DNA of 64,000 bases. Origin: Sphingomonadales bacterium (GTDB taxonomy: Bacteria; Pseudomonadota; Alphaproteobacteria; Sphingomonadales; Govanellaceae). The stretch lies in NCBI GenBank assembly GCA_019455285.1, contig JACFMS010000003.1:10909-74908 (forward strand), in the 5' to 3' direction. Position 1 is the stretch's first letter. Each line of letters starts with the position of its first letter. This document shows positions 36,628 to 45,754 of this stretch, piece by piece. Position numbers and translations under genes: made by a program. The notes below the pieces were generated by a model, which had not been told where the DNA came from, ran no database searches, and saw only the letters and a list, made by a program, of their open reading frames with translations.

Positions 36628-38751
36628 TCACGCCCATTCCGCGACAATCATAGCAAATAGCATCAGATTTGGCAGCACGCCGGAAAGGGCGCCCTCCTCC
36701 CCCCGCGTCACGGCAAGTTCATCCCCGCTAGGGGCCATCCTGACCTTCCCGAAGGTTTGCCCCGGCGGCGGCCGAAGTTGAAATTGTACATTGGCGATCG
36801 GCAATACCGGTAAATCACGCTGATAATTCAATAAATTCATAACGGTGCGGCGCTGGTCCGGCTGATCGAACGCCGTCACCCAAACTGCCGGATGGACGGT
36901 TGCGGCAAAGCGCGGTGTTGACCCCAGGAGCCGCCGCACCAGCGCCACGAACAGCTGGCGATTGGCCGGCGTGGCGACGCCTTCCACATCGGCGGCGGCG
37001 TAAATCACTCTGCCCTTGCCAAAGGAGTTCTCAACAATCGTCGGCGCATTTATGCTCGTCCACGGCGGCGAGCTGTGAATGCTGGCCCAATCCCGGCCCG
37101 CAATGGAGCCTTCGCTGGGATAGCCGTAGGGCAAGACCAGCGTCGCCAGCGCTTGCCCGTCGCCGCCGCGCAGACGCAAGGCGCCGCTCATCTGCCGCGC
37201 GTCGCGCCAGTGGCTGAGCATATCCTGCGGCGCAATGGCGTTGATCAGATTTTGATCGGTTGGTCTTAGATACACAATCCGCCCGGTCTCCTCGGCGGCA
37301 AAATGACAGCCGAAGACATCGGCCAGCAGGAAGTCGTCATGGCGGCGTCCCGATGAGTCGGTGAGCGATGTCCAGCGGCTGGCATATACGCGGCCGCCCT
37401 GTCGCACATACTCCCGGATGGCGTCGACCTCATCGGCAGTCATGCGCAACAGATTGGGCAGCACCACTACCTTGTAGCGTGAGAGCTCGCCAAGCTGCTT
37501 CCTGGTGATGACGCCGAACGGCAGGTGCGCCGCCTGCAGCGCCCGACACGCCCCGGCCAGGCTATGAAAATGCGGATAATCGGGGGCGCTGGACGCCACC
37601 GCCTCGCCAAGCGGCGTGCCGTTATCGGCAAAGTTCATCTTGGAATCGTCGGAAAAGTAGACGGCGATGTCCTCCACCGGCTCCCCACCCAGATAAGGCT
37701 CATAGGACGCCGCGCGATCATAAACCGCCCCGACCCGCTGCGGCATCGCCGGATTCAAGCGCCCATCTGGGTCAAACGCCGTGATCATCAGAAAGGCCGA
37801 TGAGGTCGCCACGGCAGCGAAGACCTGCTGCGTCAACGCCTCTTCTTCCTTCAACCCCACGTGCTCGATCAGATTGGCGGCCACCGTGGTCATGAATTCT
37901 ACCGGCTTATGTTCCGACAGGTTGAGCATCAAGCGGGAGATCACCAGCTGCTCGGTCTGGTCGCCATAAAAGTCGCCGCCCAGAAAATCATGGCCCCTGG
38001 CCGATTGGAAGGAAACCGCCCGCGTCCAATTGGACATCCCCAACGCGAAGTTGTGGTAGACTTGCAAATGCGGCTTCCTTTGCCGCACCAGATCGCGCAG
38101 CTCGATAATGAATTCTGTGACCCAACGTTCTCTGGCGCTTTGAAAAGCGCACCATGCCAGATCGAGCCAGTCTATGGTTTCCGGGATCGTCGCATCTTGC
38201 TCTTGTTTATAGCGTTCACGGCAGGCGGCGCAGCCGCACACCCCCGCCCACCACATCATATCAAAGAATACGGCGTCCATGTCATAAGCATCGAGGAATT
38301 CATGGACCTGCGCATGAACGAACGCTCGGTAGTCCTGATTATTCATGCAGCACAGGCCATAGCGTTCGCGCGGCAGAATGCCCATGGAACTTTTGGTGAG
38401 CGGCTCAATGCGCCAATCAGGGTGTTCGAGATAAGCCCAATTGTTGAAATTGACGCTGTAGTAGGCGCACACGGGGATCTGGCGCGCCTTCATCGCCGCC
38501 AGCGTTTCCGCCACCATGTCGCGGCCGTGGAAAGCCTGATGCTGCGCCCCGGTTTTCGTCGGCCAGTTGCAGACGCCAAGATGAGACTGGAAATAGACCA
38601 TCACCGCCTGCGCGCCAGAGGCGACTACGTCATCCGCCACCCGCACGGGATCATACTTGGCCAAGAATTTGGGGTCCCAATCCGGAATCTGGGTATCAAT
38701 CAGCAGGCGGCGGTAGGACCGTTCGCTCCATGGCTTTGGCGCGCCACTCAT
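36628..38751 (-). CDS. Putative glycoside hydrolase with GH42-like trimerisation domain (family unclear)
   Basis: 707 residues with no signal peptide, so probably cytoplasmic. Residues 1 to about 340 look like a TIM barrel of the hypothetical GHL6/alpha-fucosidase-like kind: AQAVMVYFQSHLGVCNWPTK, VCAYYSVNFNNWAY, DMDAVFFDMMWWAGVCGCAA and VYHNFALGM. About 350-560 is a flavodoxin-like domain like the GH42 middle domain (VVVLPNLLRMTADEVDAIRE, VRQGGRVYASR), and a beta-rich tail follows. Acidic residues in FFDMMWW may be catalytic. It overlaps the GH78 gene by four bases, so the two probably act on one glycan or glycoside. Linkage specificity is unknown. Confidence 0.72.
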   Translation of the reverse strand: MSGAPKPWSERSYRRLLIDTQIPDWDPKFLAKYDPVRVADDVVASGAQAVMVYFQSHLGVCNWPTKTGAQHQAFHGRDMVAETLAAMKARQIPVCAYYSVNFNNWAYLEHPDWRIEPLTKSSMGILPRERYGLCCMNNQDYRAFVHAQVHEFLDAYDMDAVFFDMMWWAGVCGCAACRERYKQEQDATIPETIDWLDLAWCAFQSARERWVTEFIIELRDLVRQRKPHLQVYHNFALGMSNWTRAVSFQSARGHDFLGGDFYGDQTEQLVISRLMLNLSEHKPVEFMTTVAANLIEHVGLKEEEALTQQVFAAVATSSAFLMITAFDPDGRLNPAMPQRVGAVYDRAASYEPYLGGEPVEDIAVYFSDDSKMNFADNGTPLGEAVASSAPDYPHFHSLAGACRALQAAHLPFGVITRKQLGELSRYKVVVLPNLLRMTADEVDAIREYVRQGGRVYASRWTSLTDSSGRRHDDFLLADVFGCHFAAEETGRIVYLRPTDQNLINAIAPQDMLSHWRDARQMSGALRLRGGDGQALATLVLPYGYPSEGSIAGRDWASIHSSPPWTSINAPTIVENSFGKGRVIYAAADVEGVATPANRQLFVALVRRLLGSTPRFAATVHPAVWVTAFDQPDQRRTVMNLLNYQRDLPVLPIANVQFQLRPPPGQTFGKVRMAPSGDELAVTRGEEGALSGVLPNLMLFAMIVAEWA

Positions 38752-41327
38752 GACTTTATTTCCTTAAACTTGATAACATGGGCGCCGGGGCCGAGGCGCG
38801 CTTCGCCATGCACAATCTCATAGCCGGGCGGGGCGATGACGTCGCCTTCCGCGCCATCAGGGATCGTCACGGTTAAATCCAGATCATGCGTGCCGCGCCG
38901 CCATTCAACGGCGATATCGCCCTTGACGGTCGGATATACGCCCCGGACGTGGGAAAGATCGGCGGGCTGCGGCGCCAGGCGAAAATGGCGAAACCCAGGG
39001 GATGTCGGCTGCACGCCCAGGGAGTGGGCCGATAATTGGTAGACCGGCGACGCCGAAAAGGCATGGCACAGGCTTGCCGATGGTTCATATCCCTCCCACA
39101 AGGTTTGCGCGCCCTGATCCAGCATAGGTTTGTAGTTTTTACGAATGGCCGCCAACGCCAGATCGAACCGCCCCGCCTTGGCGAGCGCAGAATAGACAAA
39201 GTGGCTGAAGTAGGTATTGGCTTCCACCACATCATGCCTGTTATCAAACGACTCACCATGCATGACGATGGGCGGCACCGAGGTCAGCTTGGCGCGCGCC
39301 GGATCGGTGATATAGGCAATCATCGCCGGCCAACGCGCCGGCGGCGCGATACTCCAAAGTATCATCGCCGCATTGGCGTGCTGGGAGACGCGCTCGCGGC
39401 GTTCTCCCGTCACTGGGTCCGCCATATCCACATAAACCTGGCGCTGATCGTCCCAATGCCTGGCATTGAGCGCCGCGGCGATGCGCGCCGCCAGATCAGC
39501 GTAACGCTTCTGCTGACGCGGCATGTCGAGCCAACCGGCAGTCTCCGACGCCATCTGCAGCGCGCCGACGAACATCGCGTTAATGACCGCCGACTGCCCC
39601 TCGCGACCGATATCGGCCCACTCGATGAAGTGCCAGAACGGCAGATCGGCCAGCAGAAAATCCGACCCCAACTGGCGCTCAAACCAGGCGAGCGCGCGTT
39701 CAGCCGCCGGAAAAAGCTCCTCCGCCGTCACTTCGTCCCCGGTGTGCAGGAAATAGTGGTAAAGCGCGCCAATCCAATGCAGATTGAAATCAGGAATGAT
39801 GACGCCGTTGGTATAATGATCGCCCGGCGCAAACATCTGCATCAAGCCATCGGGTCGTTGGCTCATCGCGCCATCATATAAGAACTTGCAATCCACCGGC
39901 TGGCTTGAGGGACCGAATGCCGCCGCACCGGCCAGATAATGGACGATGCCGTCACCGATCCATTGCCGCTTCTCGCGCCCCGGGCAATCCTCCCACGCGT
40001 CATGGGTGCATTCCTGCACGGTGTAGCGACCGATCCGCCACAGGCGGGTTAAGAACTCATCATTGCAGTCATAAGCACCGCTATAGTCCAGCGGATAATG
40101 AGTATGAAGAGCGCCAGCATGGCGGATCTTGACGCCGTTCGGCGCATTACGCACGATAATCTGCATGTAGCGCACGGCGGTCCATTCGAATTTCTCGAAC
40201 CGCTGCGCGCCGGGCCGCGCGGTATAGCGAAAGAGATGCGCGCAATCAAGATAGGTCACCCGCGTCAGGCGGGGCTGCTCTGGCTGTTGAGCGTCAAATT
40301 CACCAGCGAAAGTTTCGCTTACCCCCACCTCGATGATCTCGCCGCCGTGCGCCTCAAGTTCGATGAAAGGATAGCCGGAGCGAATTTTATCGAACGCCAG
40401 AAACAGCGACACGTCGCGATCCGGCAGGGTGCGCGCTAGCGTTGCCTCTGGACCAGGCGTGAGCAGCGCCGTGGGGTTTTCAACCAGACCCGGCGGCAGC
40501 TCCGTCAGAATTTCATCATATAGCCGCCGATCTATGGCCAGGTCGGGTGATGGGATGACGGCATATTGCGCGATAATTTTTTCCGGCGCCACCGGCGTCT
40601 CCGCCAGGGGTGACAGATCATTAGGCACCAGGCATGAGAACGGCTCCGGCGCGCGCCAACCCTTGGCGCGGTCGTTGGGCTCGGGCGGAATGCGCAATAC
40701 CTGCACGCCATCCCAGGCCGCATCGTCGAAGTCAACCGCCGCCCAGTCGGCGGGTATTTTGTTGGCGTCGAAATCCTCGACGAAGTCCTGTCCCCAGCCG
40801 GCGCGCGGCGTATCCTGCCGCCACGCGGTGCAAATCTGACTGCGCCAAGAGGCATCAGACAAGACATCGATGACAGTATTATTTTGGCAGCGAATGCGGG
40901 CATCGCAATAAAGCCCGCCATCGCCGTAAAACGGCTGCCAATGGCCTTTGACCGTCTCATACCACGCCGTATCGACGCCATAGACATGGACCAGAACGGC
41001 AATAACGTTCTCTCCCGCCCTCAACAAGTGGGCAATATCATAGGTATCGTAGCGCTGATAGTGAGGAGTGGAGCGTACCGGCCCGCGCCCCGCGCGCGTG
41101 CCGTTGATGAATAGCTGATAGCGGCCATCCACCGTGATATCCAAGCTCGCCTGCGCCGCCGGCGCCGCCAGGTTGAACCGCCGCCGGAACAGCAGCCAGC
41201 GATTGACCCCATCGTCCCGCCGCACCGGGCCGTCTCGCAGCAGATGCCGGAAGCCAAGCTCGCGATTGATTCCTTGCCGCGGCGTCCAGATGAAGGGCGC
41301 GCGGCGACTGGCAGCCCGCGCCGCCAT
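38748..41327 (-). CDS. GH78-type alpha-L-rhamnosidase, apparently cytoplasmic
   Basis: 859 residues without signal peptide. N-terminal beta-sandwich carbohydrate-binding domain (RYQLFINGTRAGRGPVRS, YDIAHLLRAGENVIAVLVH). The (alpha/alpha)6 barrel contains the catalytic acidic cluster in WEDCPGREKRQWIGDG (residues 445-460), which matches the DCPxRxER pattern of GH78. A later TLWEGYEPSASLCHAFSASP corresponds to the WE...NH segment, and a C-terminal beta-sandwich ends the protein. It would release L-rhamnose from imported rhamnosides. Start abuts the FAH-family gene stop. The presence of L-rhamnonate dehydratase in the same operon strongly supports rhamnose as product. Confidence 0.88.
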   Translation of the reverse strand: MAARAASRRAPFIWTPRQGINRELGFRHLLRDGPVRRDDGVNRWLLFRRRFNLAAPAAQASLDITVDGRYQLFINGTRAGRGPVRSTPHYQRYDTYDIAHLLRAGENVIAVLVHVYGVDTAWYETVKGHWQPFYGDGGLYCDARIRCQNNTVIDVLSDASWRSQICTAWRQDTPRAGWGQDFVEDFDANKIPADWAAVDFDDAAWDGVQVLRIPPEPNDRAKGWRAPEPFSCLVPNDLSPLAETPVAPEKIIAQYAVIPSPDLAIDRRLYDEILTELPPGLVENPTALLTPGPEATLARTLPDRDVSLFLAFDKIRSGYPFIELEAHGGEIIEVGVSETFAGEFDAQQPEQPRLTRVTYLDCAHLFRYTARPGAQRFEKFEWTAVRYMQIIVRNAPNGVKIRHAGALHTHYPLDYSGAYDCNDEFLTRLWRIGRYTVQECTHDAWEDCPGREKRQWIGDGIVHYLAGAAAFGPSSQPVDCKFLYDGAMSQRPDGLMQMFAPGDHYTNGVIIPDFNLHWIGALYHYFLHTGDEVTAEELFPAAERALAWFERQLGSDFLLADLPFWHFIEWADIGREGQSAVINAMFVGALQMASETAGWLDMPRQQKRYADLAARIAAALNARHWDDQRQVYVDMADPVTGERRERVSQHANAAMILWSIAPPARWPAMIAYITDPARAKLTSVPPIVMHGESFDNRHDVVEANTYFSHFVYSALAKAGRFDLALAAIRKNYKPMLDQGAQTLWEGYEPSASLCHAFSASPVYQLSAHSLGVQPTSPGFRHFRLAPQPADLSHVRGVYPTVKGDIAVEWRRGTHDLDLTVTIPDGAEGDVIAPPGYEIVHGEARLGPGAHVIKFKEIKS

Positions 41328-42179
41328 TTAGTCGCCTCCGCTATAGGCGACAACTTCCTGGCGCTGTTCGCCCAATCCTTCGACCGCGAGCCGCATGACG
41401 TCGCCGGGTTTGAGAAATACCGGCGGTTTTTGCCCTACCCCGGTGCCTTCCGGGGTGCCGGTGCTGATCACGTCGCCCGGCTCCAAGGTCATGAACTGGC
41501 TTAGGTAGCTGACCATGAACGGAACGGAGAAAATGTTGTCGCTGGTATTGCTGCTCTGATAGCGATGACCGTTGACTTCCAGCCATAATTTAAGCCGGTG
41601 CGGATCAGAAATTTCATCCTTGGTCACCAGCCACGGGCCCATCGGCGCGAAGGTATCGCAGCTTTTGCCCTTGGTCCATTGCCCCACCCGCTCCATCTGG
41701 AAAGCGCGTTCCGACACATCATTCAGTACGCAATAGCCCGCCACATGGTCCATCGCCCGCGCCTCGCTGACATAACGGGCGGTCTTGCCGATGATGATGG
41801 CGTATTCCACCTCCCAATCGCCCTTGGTGGCTCCCTTGGGCAGGATCACCGGATCATAAGGACCGCTGATGGCCGATGTCGCCTTCATGAAAACCAGCGG
41901 CTCCGCCGGCACGGCCATGCCGGTCTCATGGGCATGCTTGCGGTAGTTAAGACCGATGCAAATAATTTTTCGCACGCCGGCAACGGGCGGACCGATCCTG
42001 ACGTTAGCAGGCGCCGGCGGCAGTTTTGCTATGTCGAGCGTCGCCAATCGTCCCAGATCATTTTCCAGAACCTGCGGCGTGATGTCATCGACGACGCCGG
42101 AGAGGTCCCGGATGACGCCCTGCTGATCGAGGATGCCGGGCTTCTCGCGTCCTTTGGGGCCGTATCTCAGCAACTTCAT
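41328..42179 (-). CDS. FAH family hydrolase, probable 2,4-diketo-3-deoxy-L-fuconate/rhamnonate hydrolase
   Basis: 283 residues. Fumarylacetoacetate hydrolase fold with IICIGLNYRKHAHETG, the metal-site residues in DWEVEYAIIIGK (Glu, Glu) and the closing GTPEGTGVGQKPPVFLKPGD. In the known fucose and rhamnose non-phosphorylative pathways, an FAH-family enzyme cleaves 2,4-diketo-3-deoxy-fuconate/rhamnonate to pyruvate and L-lactate. It is the only such enzyme in the window, while both arms are present, so one hydrolase probably serves both. It lies between the rhamnose-arm SDR and the rhamnosidase. Confidence 0.88.
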   Translation of the reverse strand: MKLLRYGPKGREKPGILDQQGVIRDLSGVVDDITPQVLENDLGRLATLDIAKLPPAPANVRIGPPVAGVRKIICIGLNYRKHAHETGMAVPAEPLVFMKATSAISGPYDPVILPKGATKGDWEVEYAIIIGKTARYVSEARAMDHVAGYCVLNDVSERAFQMERVGQWTKGKSCDTFAPMGPWLVTKDEISDPHRLKLWLEVNGHRYQSSNTSDNIFSVPFMVSYLSQFMTLEPGDVISTGTPEGTGVGQKPPVFLKPGDVMRLAVEGLGEQRQEVVAYSGGD

Positions 42180-42194
42180 ACGAGTAATCTTTCT

Positions 42195-42947
42195 CTAGTA
42201 GGTGCAACGACCACCGGAGGTATCAAACACCGCGCCGGTGGAAAATGAACAATCGGGCGAACACAAAAAGGCGATCATGGCGGCGTTTTCCTCCACGGTG
42301 CCGAGCCGGCCCATGGGAATGCGCGACAGCATGTAATCCACCTGCTCCTGGCCGAACTGCTTGAGAATGTCGGTCGCCACCGTGGCGGGCGTGATGGCAT
42401 TGACGCGAATGCCGGTTTTCGCCAGCTCCTTGCCCAGCGATTTCGTCAATCCGATCACCCCGGCCTTGGCGGCGCTGTAGCCGGAGGCGTTGGGGTTGCC
42501 TTCCTTGCCCGCTACCGAGGCGACGTTGACGATTCTGCCTGCGCCTTTCTTCAACATTTCCGGCACCACGGCGCGGCAGCACAGAAAGACGCCGACAAGA
42601 TCGATCTCCACGATCTGTCGCCAACCATCGATGGGAAACTCCCACAGCGGCAGATTGGGTCCGGCGATGCCGGCATTGTTGACCAGAATGTCGATGCCGC
42701 CGAAAGCCGCCAGCGTTGCATCCTTCGCCGCCACCACGTCTTCCCACTTGGTGATATCCACCGCTTGCGCCATTACCCGGCCGGGAGCGTTGAGCGCCTT
42801 GGCCGCCGCCTCAGCGGCCGCGCCATCCACATCCCAAATGCTCACGTAAGCGCCGGATTGCAGCAGGCGCTCGGCGGCCGCATAACCAATGCCTCGCGCC
42901 GCGCCGGTGATGATCGCAACTTGGCCGTCCAAATCGTAGCGGTTCAT
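42195..42947 (-). CDS. SDR dehydrogenase, probable 2-keto-3-deoxy-L-rhamnonate dehydrogenase
   Basis: 250 residues from ATG 42947, overlapping the rhamnonate dehydratase stop by four bases; the longer frame to 43010 lies inside that gene. SDR marks: ITGAARGIG, IWDVDG, NNAGIAG, NVASVAG, YSAAKAG, ITPATVATD. Position between RhmD and the FAH-family hydrolase matches the order of the Sphingomonas-type L-rhamnose pathway (dehydratase, dehydrogenase, hydrolase). Predicted reaction: 2-keto-3-deoxy-L-rhamnonate to the 2,4-diketo acid with NAD+. Confidence 0.88.
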   Translation of the reverse strand: MNRYDLDGQVAIITGAARGIGYAAAERLLQSGAYVSIWDVDGAAAEAAAKALNAPGRVMAQAVDITKWEDVVAAKDATLAAFGGIDILVNNAGIAGPNLPLWEFPIDGWRQIVEIDLVGVFLCCRAVVPEMLKKGAGRIVNVASVAGKEGNPNASGYSAAKAGVIGLTKSLGKELAKTGIRVNAITPATVATDILKQFGQEQVDYMLSRIPMGRLGTVEENAAMIAFLCSPDCSFSTGAVFDTSGGRCTY

Positions 42948-44140
42948 GCGGCATCTCCCGCATAGGGGCGGTGCAGCGTCACCGCGCCGCGATTGAGCTT
43001 CAATCCCCAACCCGGCTCATCGCTGGGCCGCACCGCGCCGTTTTTCGGCAACACTTCATTGGTAAACAGCGCGCCGAACACCGGCAGAATCTGATCCGCG
43101 CCGGGGCTGGTGTTGATGTATTCGCAGAACGGGCAATGGGGTTGCGAGATGACGAAGTGATAGCTGTAGGCGCCGCTGCCATGCGGCACCACCGGAATAT
43201 CATAGGCCGCCGCCATGGCGGAGACGCGCAACAGCTCGGTCAAGCCGCCGACCCACATCACATCAGGCTGAATGATATCTACCGCACGATCGGTGATCAG
43301 CTGGCGAAAGCCGTAGCGGCTGTATTCATGCTCGCCGGTAGTCCAGCGCATGAATGGCGCGCGCTCCTTCAATAAGCGGTGGCCGTCGATATCATCCGGC
43401 GATAAACATTCCTCCAGCCAATAGATATCCAAATGTCGCACCGCATTTGCGAGCTCCACGGCGTAAGCCACGTCGAGCGACATGTAGCAATCCACCTTAA
43501 GCTTGAAATCCGCTCCTACCTTCTCGCGGTGATCGGCCAGAAACTTGACATTGGCGCGCAAGCCATCGGGGCCGTCCGCGGGACCATGGGGCAGCGGCAC
43601 CTTGGCGCCGATGAAGCCAAGCTTCTTGGCGGTTTCAGCATAAGCGCCGGTTTGATAGACCATCAGTTCCTCTCGCGTGGCGCCGCCGATCAGTTTATAG
43701 ACCGGCTCGCCGCGCAACAGGCCAAGAATATCCCACAGCGCCAGATCGACCACGCTCAAGGCGGCCAGCGGCAGGCCCTTGCGGCCATAGGGCAGGCTGG
43801 CGCGGTACATCTGATCCCACATCTTGGCGATGTCGCGCGGGTCTTGGCCGATGAGAAAACGGCGGAAATGGTGTTCAATGAGAAAACACGCCGCCTCCCC
43901 GCCTAATCCGGTGGCGACGCCCACCGTGCCGTCATCGGTTTCGATCTCCACGACGATGCTGCCCAAGACGCCAATGCCCCAACTGGTGCGCGACGCCTTG
44001 TAGTCAGGATATTTCGACATCGGGTTGGCGATCAGCGTATCGACCAGCCAATGTCCCTTCTCACGGTCATGATATTCGCCGCCGGCCCCCTTCTCCGCCA
44101 CGGTGTAAGCGCGAACATCGACTATCTTATTTCTGATCAA
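42944..44140 (-). CDS. rhmD: L-rhamnonate dehydratase (enolase superfamily)
   Basis: 398 residues from a TTG at 44140, preferred because GGAG lies eight bases upstream and the TTGA overlap with the preceding stop fits the operon; a GTG at 44149 is the alternative. Strong likeness to E. coli RhmD: PMSKYPDYKASRTSWGIGVL, CFLIEHHFRRFLIGQ, VDLALWDILGLLRGEPVYKL, FIGAKVPLPHGP, IIQPDVMWVGGLTELL, VVPHGSGAYSYHFV and GWGLKLNRG. Metal ligands are in KLKVDCYMS, WLEECL and GEHEYS; the base His is in PHGSGAYSYH. It dehydrates L-rhamnonate to 2-keto-3-deoxy-L-rhamnonate. Confidence 0.92.
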   Translation of the reverse strand: MIRNKIVDVRAYTVAEKGAGGEYHDREKGHWLVDTLIANPMSKYPDYKASRTSWGIGVLGSIVVEIETDDGTVGVATGLGGEAACFLIEHHFRRFLIGQDPRDIAKMWDQMYRASLPYGRKGLPLAALSVVDLALWDILGLLRGEPVYKLIGGATREELMVYQTGAYAETAKKLGFIGAKVPLPHGPADGPDGLRANVKFLADHREKVGADFKLKVDCYMSLDVAYAVELANAVRHLDIYWLEECLSPDDIDGHRLLKERAPFMRWTTGEHEYSRYGFRQLITDRAVDIIQPDVMWVGGLTELLRVSAMAAAYDIPVVPHGSGAYSYHFVISQPHCPFCEYINTSPGADQILPVFGALFTNEVLPKNGAVRPSDEPGWGLKLNRGAVTLHRPYAGDAA

Positions 44141-44919
44141 CTGACACACTCCGAAATTGACATCTTGCTACTATGACTGAGCCGCGCCTTGAACGCCGGG
44201 TCCGTGAACACCACTTCACTGCCAGACAGATCGCGCGGACGATGAAGGCACAGCCAGGCGATGGCGGCGGCCGGCGCCGCCGGCGGATCGAATGTTGCTG
44301 GATCAAGATCAGCAATGCGGTTGACCTTATGTTGCAGCGCCGAGCGCGTAAGCTCGGTATTGACCATGCCGGGCTGAAAGCTATAGACGCGAATATCGCT
44401 GCCCGCCGTTTCCGCCGCCAATACTCGGGTCAGCATGGCGAGCCCCGCCTTGGCGGCGCAATAGGCGCTCCAGCCTTCCAGGGCATGAAATGCCGCGCCG
44501 GAACTTAAATTGATGATGACGCCGCTGTTTTGCGCGCGAAATATCGGCAAGGCGGCGTGGCAGGCATAAAAACTGCCATTCAGATTAATCTCGATGCATC
44601 GCGCCCAGGCATCCGGCGGACATTCCTCGATCGGCGCGAGGGGATCCATCACGCCGGCGCTGTTGATGACATAATCCAGGCGGCCGAAGCGCTGCATCGC
44701 AAGCGCAATAGCCGCGTCTACCTGATCGTTGTGGCTGACGTCGCAAGACATGGCCAAGGCCTTGCCGCCTCTGGCCATGACCTTGTCGGCCACAAGGTGA
44801 CACGACGATTCGCTGCGGGCGGCCACGACCACAGACACGCCATGCTCGGTAAGCGCCAGCGCGGTTGCCGCGCCGATGCCATGGCTGCCGCCAAAAACGA
44901 TGCCGACCGGCGATGTCAT
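44137..44919 (-). CDS. SDR family oxidoreductase (atypical cofactor loop)
   Basis: 260 residues. SDR fold with cofactor loop GGSHGIGAATAL, VVAARSE (Arg/Ser after beta-2, suggesting NADP), INSAGVM in place of NNAG, Ser in NLSSGAAF, and YCAAKAG. The C-terminus ends with a short Ser/Lys-rich tail. It lies between the TIM-barrel isomerase and rhamnonate dehydratase with overlapping ends on both sides. L-rhamnose 1-dehydrogenase would be the reaction missing from the rhamnose arm, and this or the SDR at 33204-33956 could supply it. Confidence 0.86.
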   Translation of the reverse strand: MTSPVGIVFGGSHGIGAATALALTEHGVSVVVAARSESSCHLVADKVMARGGKALAMSCDVSHNDQVDAAIALAMQRFGRLDYVINSAGVMDPLAPIEECPPDAWARCIEINLNGSFYACHAALPIFRAQNSGVIINLSSGAAFHALEGWSAYCAAKAGLAMLTRVLAAETAGSDIRVYSFQPGMVNTELTRSALQHKVNRIADLDPATFDPPAAPAAAIAWLCLHRPRDLSGSEVVFTDPAFKARLSHSSKMSISECVS

Positions 44920-45731
44920 ATATACCTCGACACAAGGTCGCGCATCTGAATGATTTCGCTTAACACATCATCATAGCGCGTGTTCATGTAGTCCTGATGA
45001 ACGTTTTCCAGCACCAGGTAGCCGTCATACCGTACGCTGCGCAGCGTGCCGATGAGGGCCGGAAAATTGATTGTTCCATATTCGAATTTGGCTTGCAGCT
45101 CGCCGGGCTTGGCCTGGCGCAGATGCATATGGGCGGCATGAGGCGCCAGGGGATCAATGTCTTCCTGGCGAAAGCCGAGGCAGACAAAATGCGAATAGTC
45201 CAGCGTCAATTTTAGTCCCGGCACTTGGCGCAACAGCGCAAGCGCTACCTGCGGCGATTCGGCGAAGGAGCGCACATGCGCCTCGATGGTCAGCGTAATG
45301 CCAACCTCTTGGGCGATCGGCAGCAACCGATTAAGCCCGGTTGCGGACGCCTCAAGCGCGGTTGCCACCGTCTGCCCGGGATTGACGACGCCGGGAAGCA
45401 GAAAGATGCGGCCAATGCCGGCTGCAGCGCAAAACGCCACGACTTTTTTGAAGTCTTCCGCATTGGCGGCGTGATTTTCAGGAGCCGCCAGATTGCGTTC
45501 GTCCAACGCAGCGCCAAAGCGGTAGTAGAAACATGGCATGTCGATATTCAGATCGCGTAAAGTCCGGCCGGCCCGCTCCGGCGCTGATAACAACGCGCTT
45601 CGGTCAATGGCGGCGCGGTAATCAACGCCAATGTCGAGCGCCGGCACGCCCAAGGCCTTGGCGATATCGGCGCATTCATTCAGGGTGCAGTGGGGAAACG
45701 ACCAGGAGGCCAAGGCCATTTTCATTGACAT
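44916..45731 (-). CDS. Sugar phosphate isomerase/epimerase family TIM-barrel protein
   Basis: 271 residues of the AP-endonuclease-2/xylose-isomerase-like fold: MKMALASWSFPHCTLNECAD, GVPALDIGV, IGRIFLLPGV, ITLTIEAHVRS, LTLDYSHF, HMHLRQAK and YLVLENVHQDY. The metal ligands expected of the fold (Glu in IEAH, Asp in LDYSH, His in HMHLR, Glu in VLENV) are all visible. The family contains epimerases and isomerases, and also lyases/hydratases acting on 3-keto-glycosides. Second gene of the GntR-headed operon. Its exact role, epimerisation of a keto sugar or 3-keto-glycoside cleavage, is open. Confidence 0.87.
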   Translation of the reverse strand: MSMKMALASWSFPHCTLNECADIAKALGVPALDIGVDYRAAIDRSALLSAPERAGRTLRDLNIDMPCFYYRFGAALDERNLAAPENHAANAEDFKKVVAFCAAAGIGRIFLLPGVVNPGQTVATALEASATGLNRLLPIAQEVGITLTIEAHVRSFAESPQVALALLRQVPGLKLTLDYSHFVCLGFRQEDIDPLAPHAAHMHLRQAKPGELQAKFEYGTINFPALIGTLRSVRYDGYLVLENVHQDYMNTRYDDVLSEIIQMRDLVSRYI

Positions 45732-45754
45732 TCGGCGGTTTCCCTCCTCCCCCC

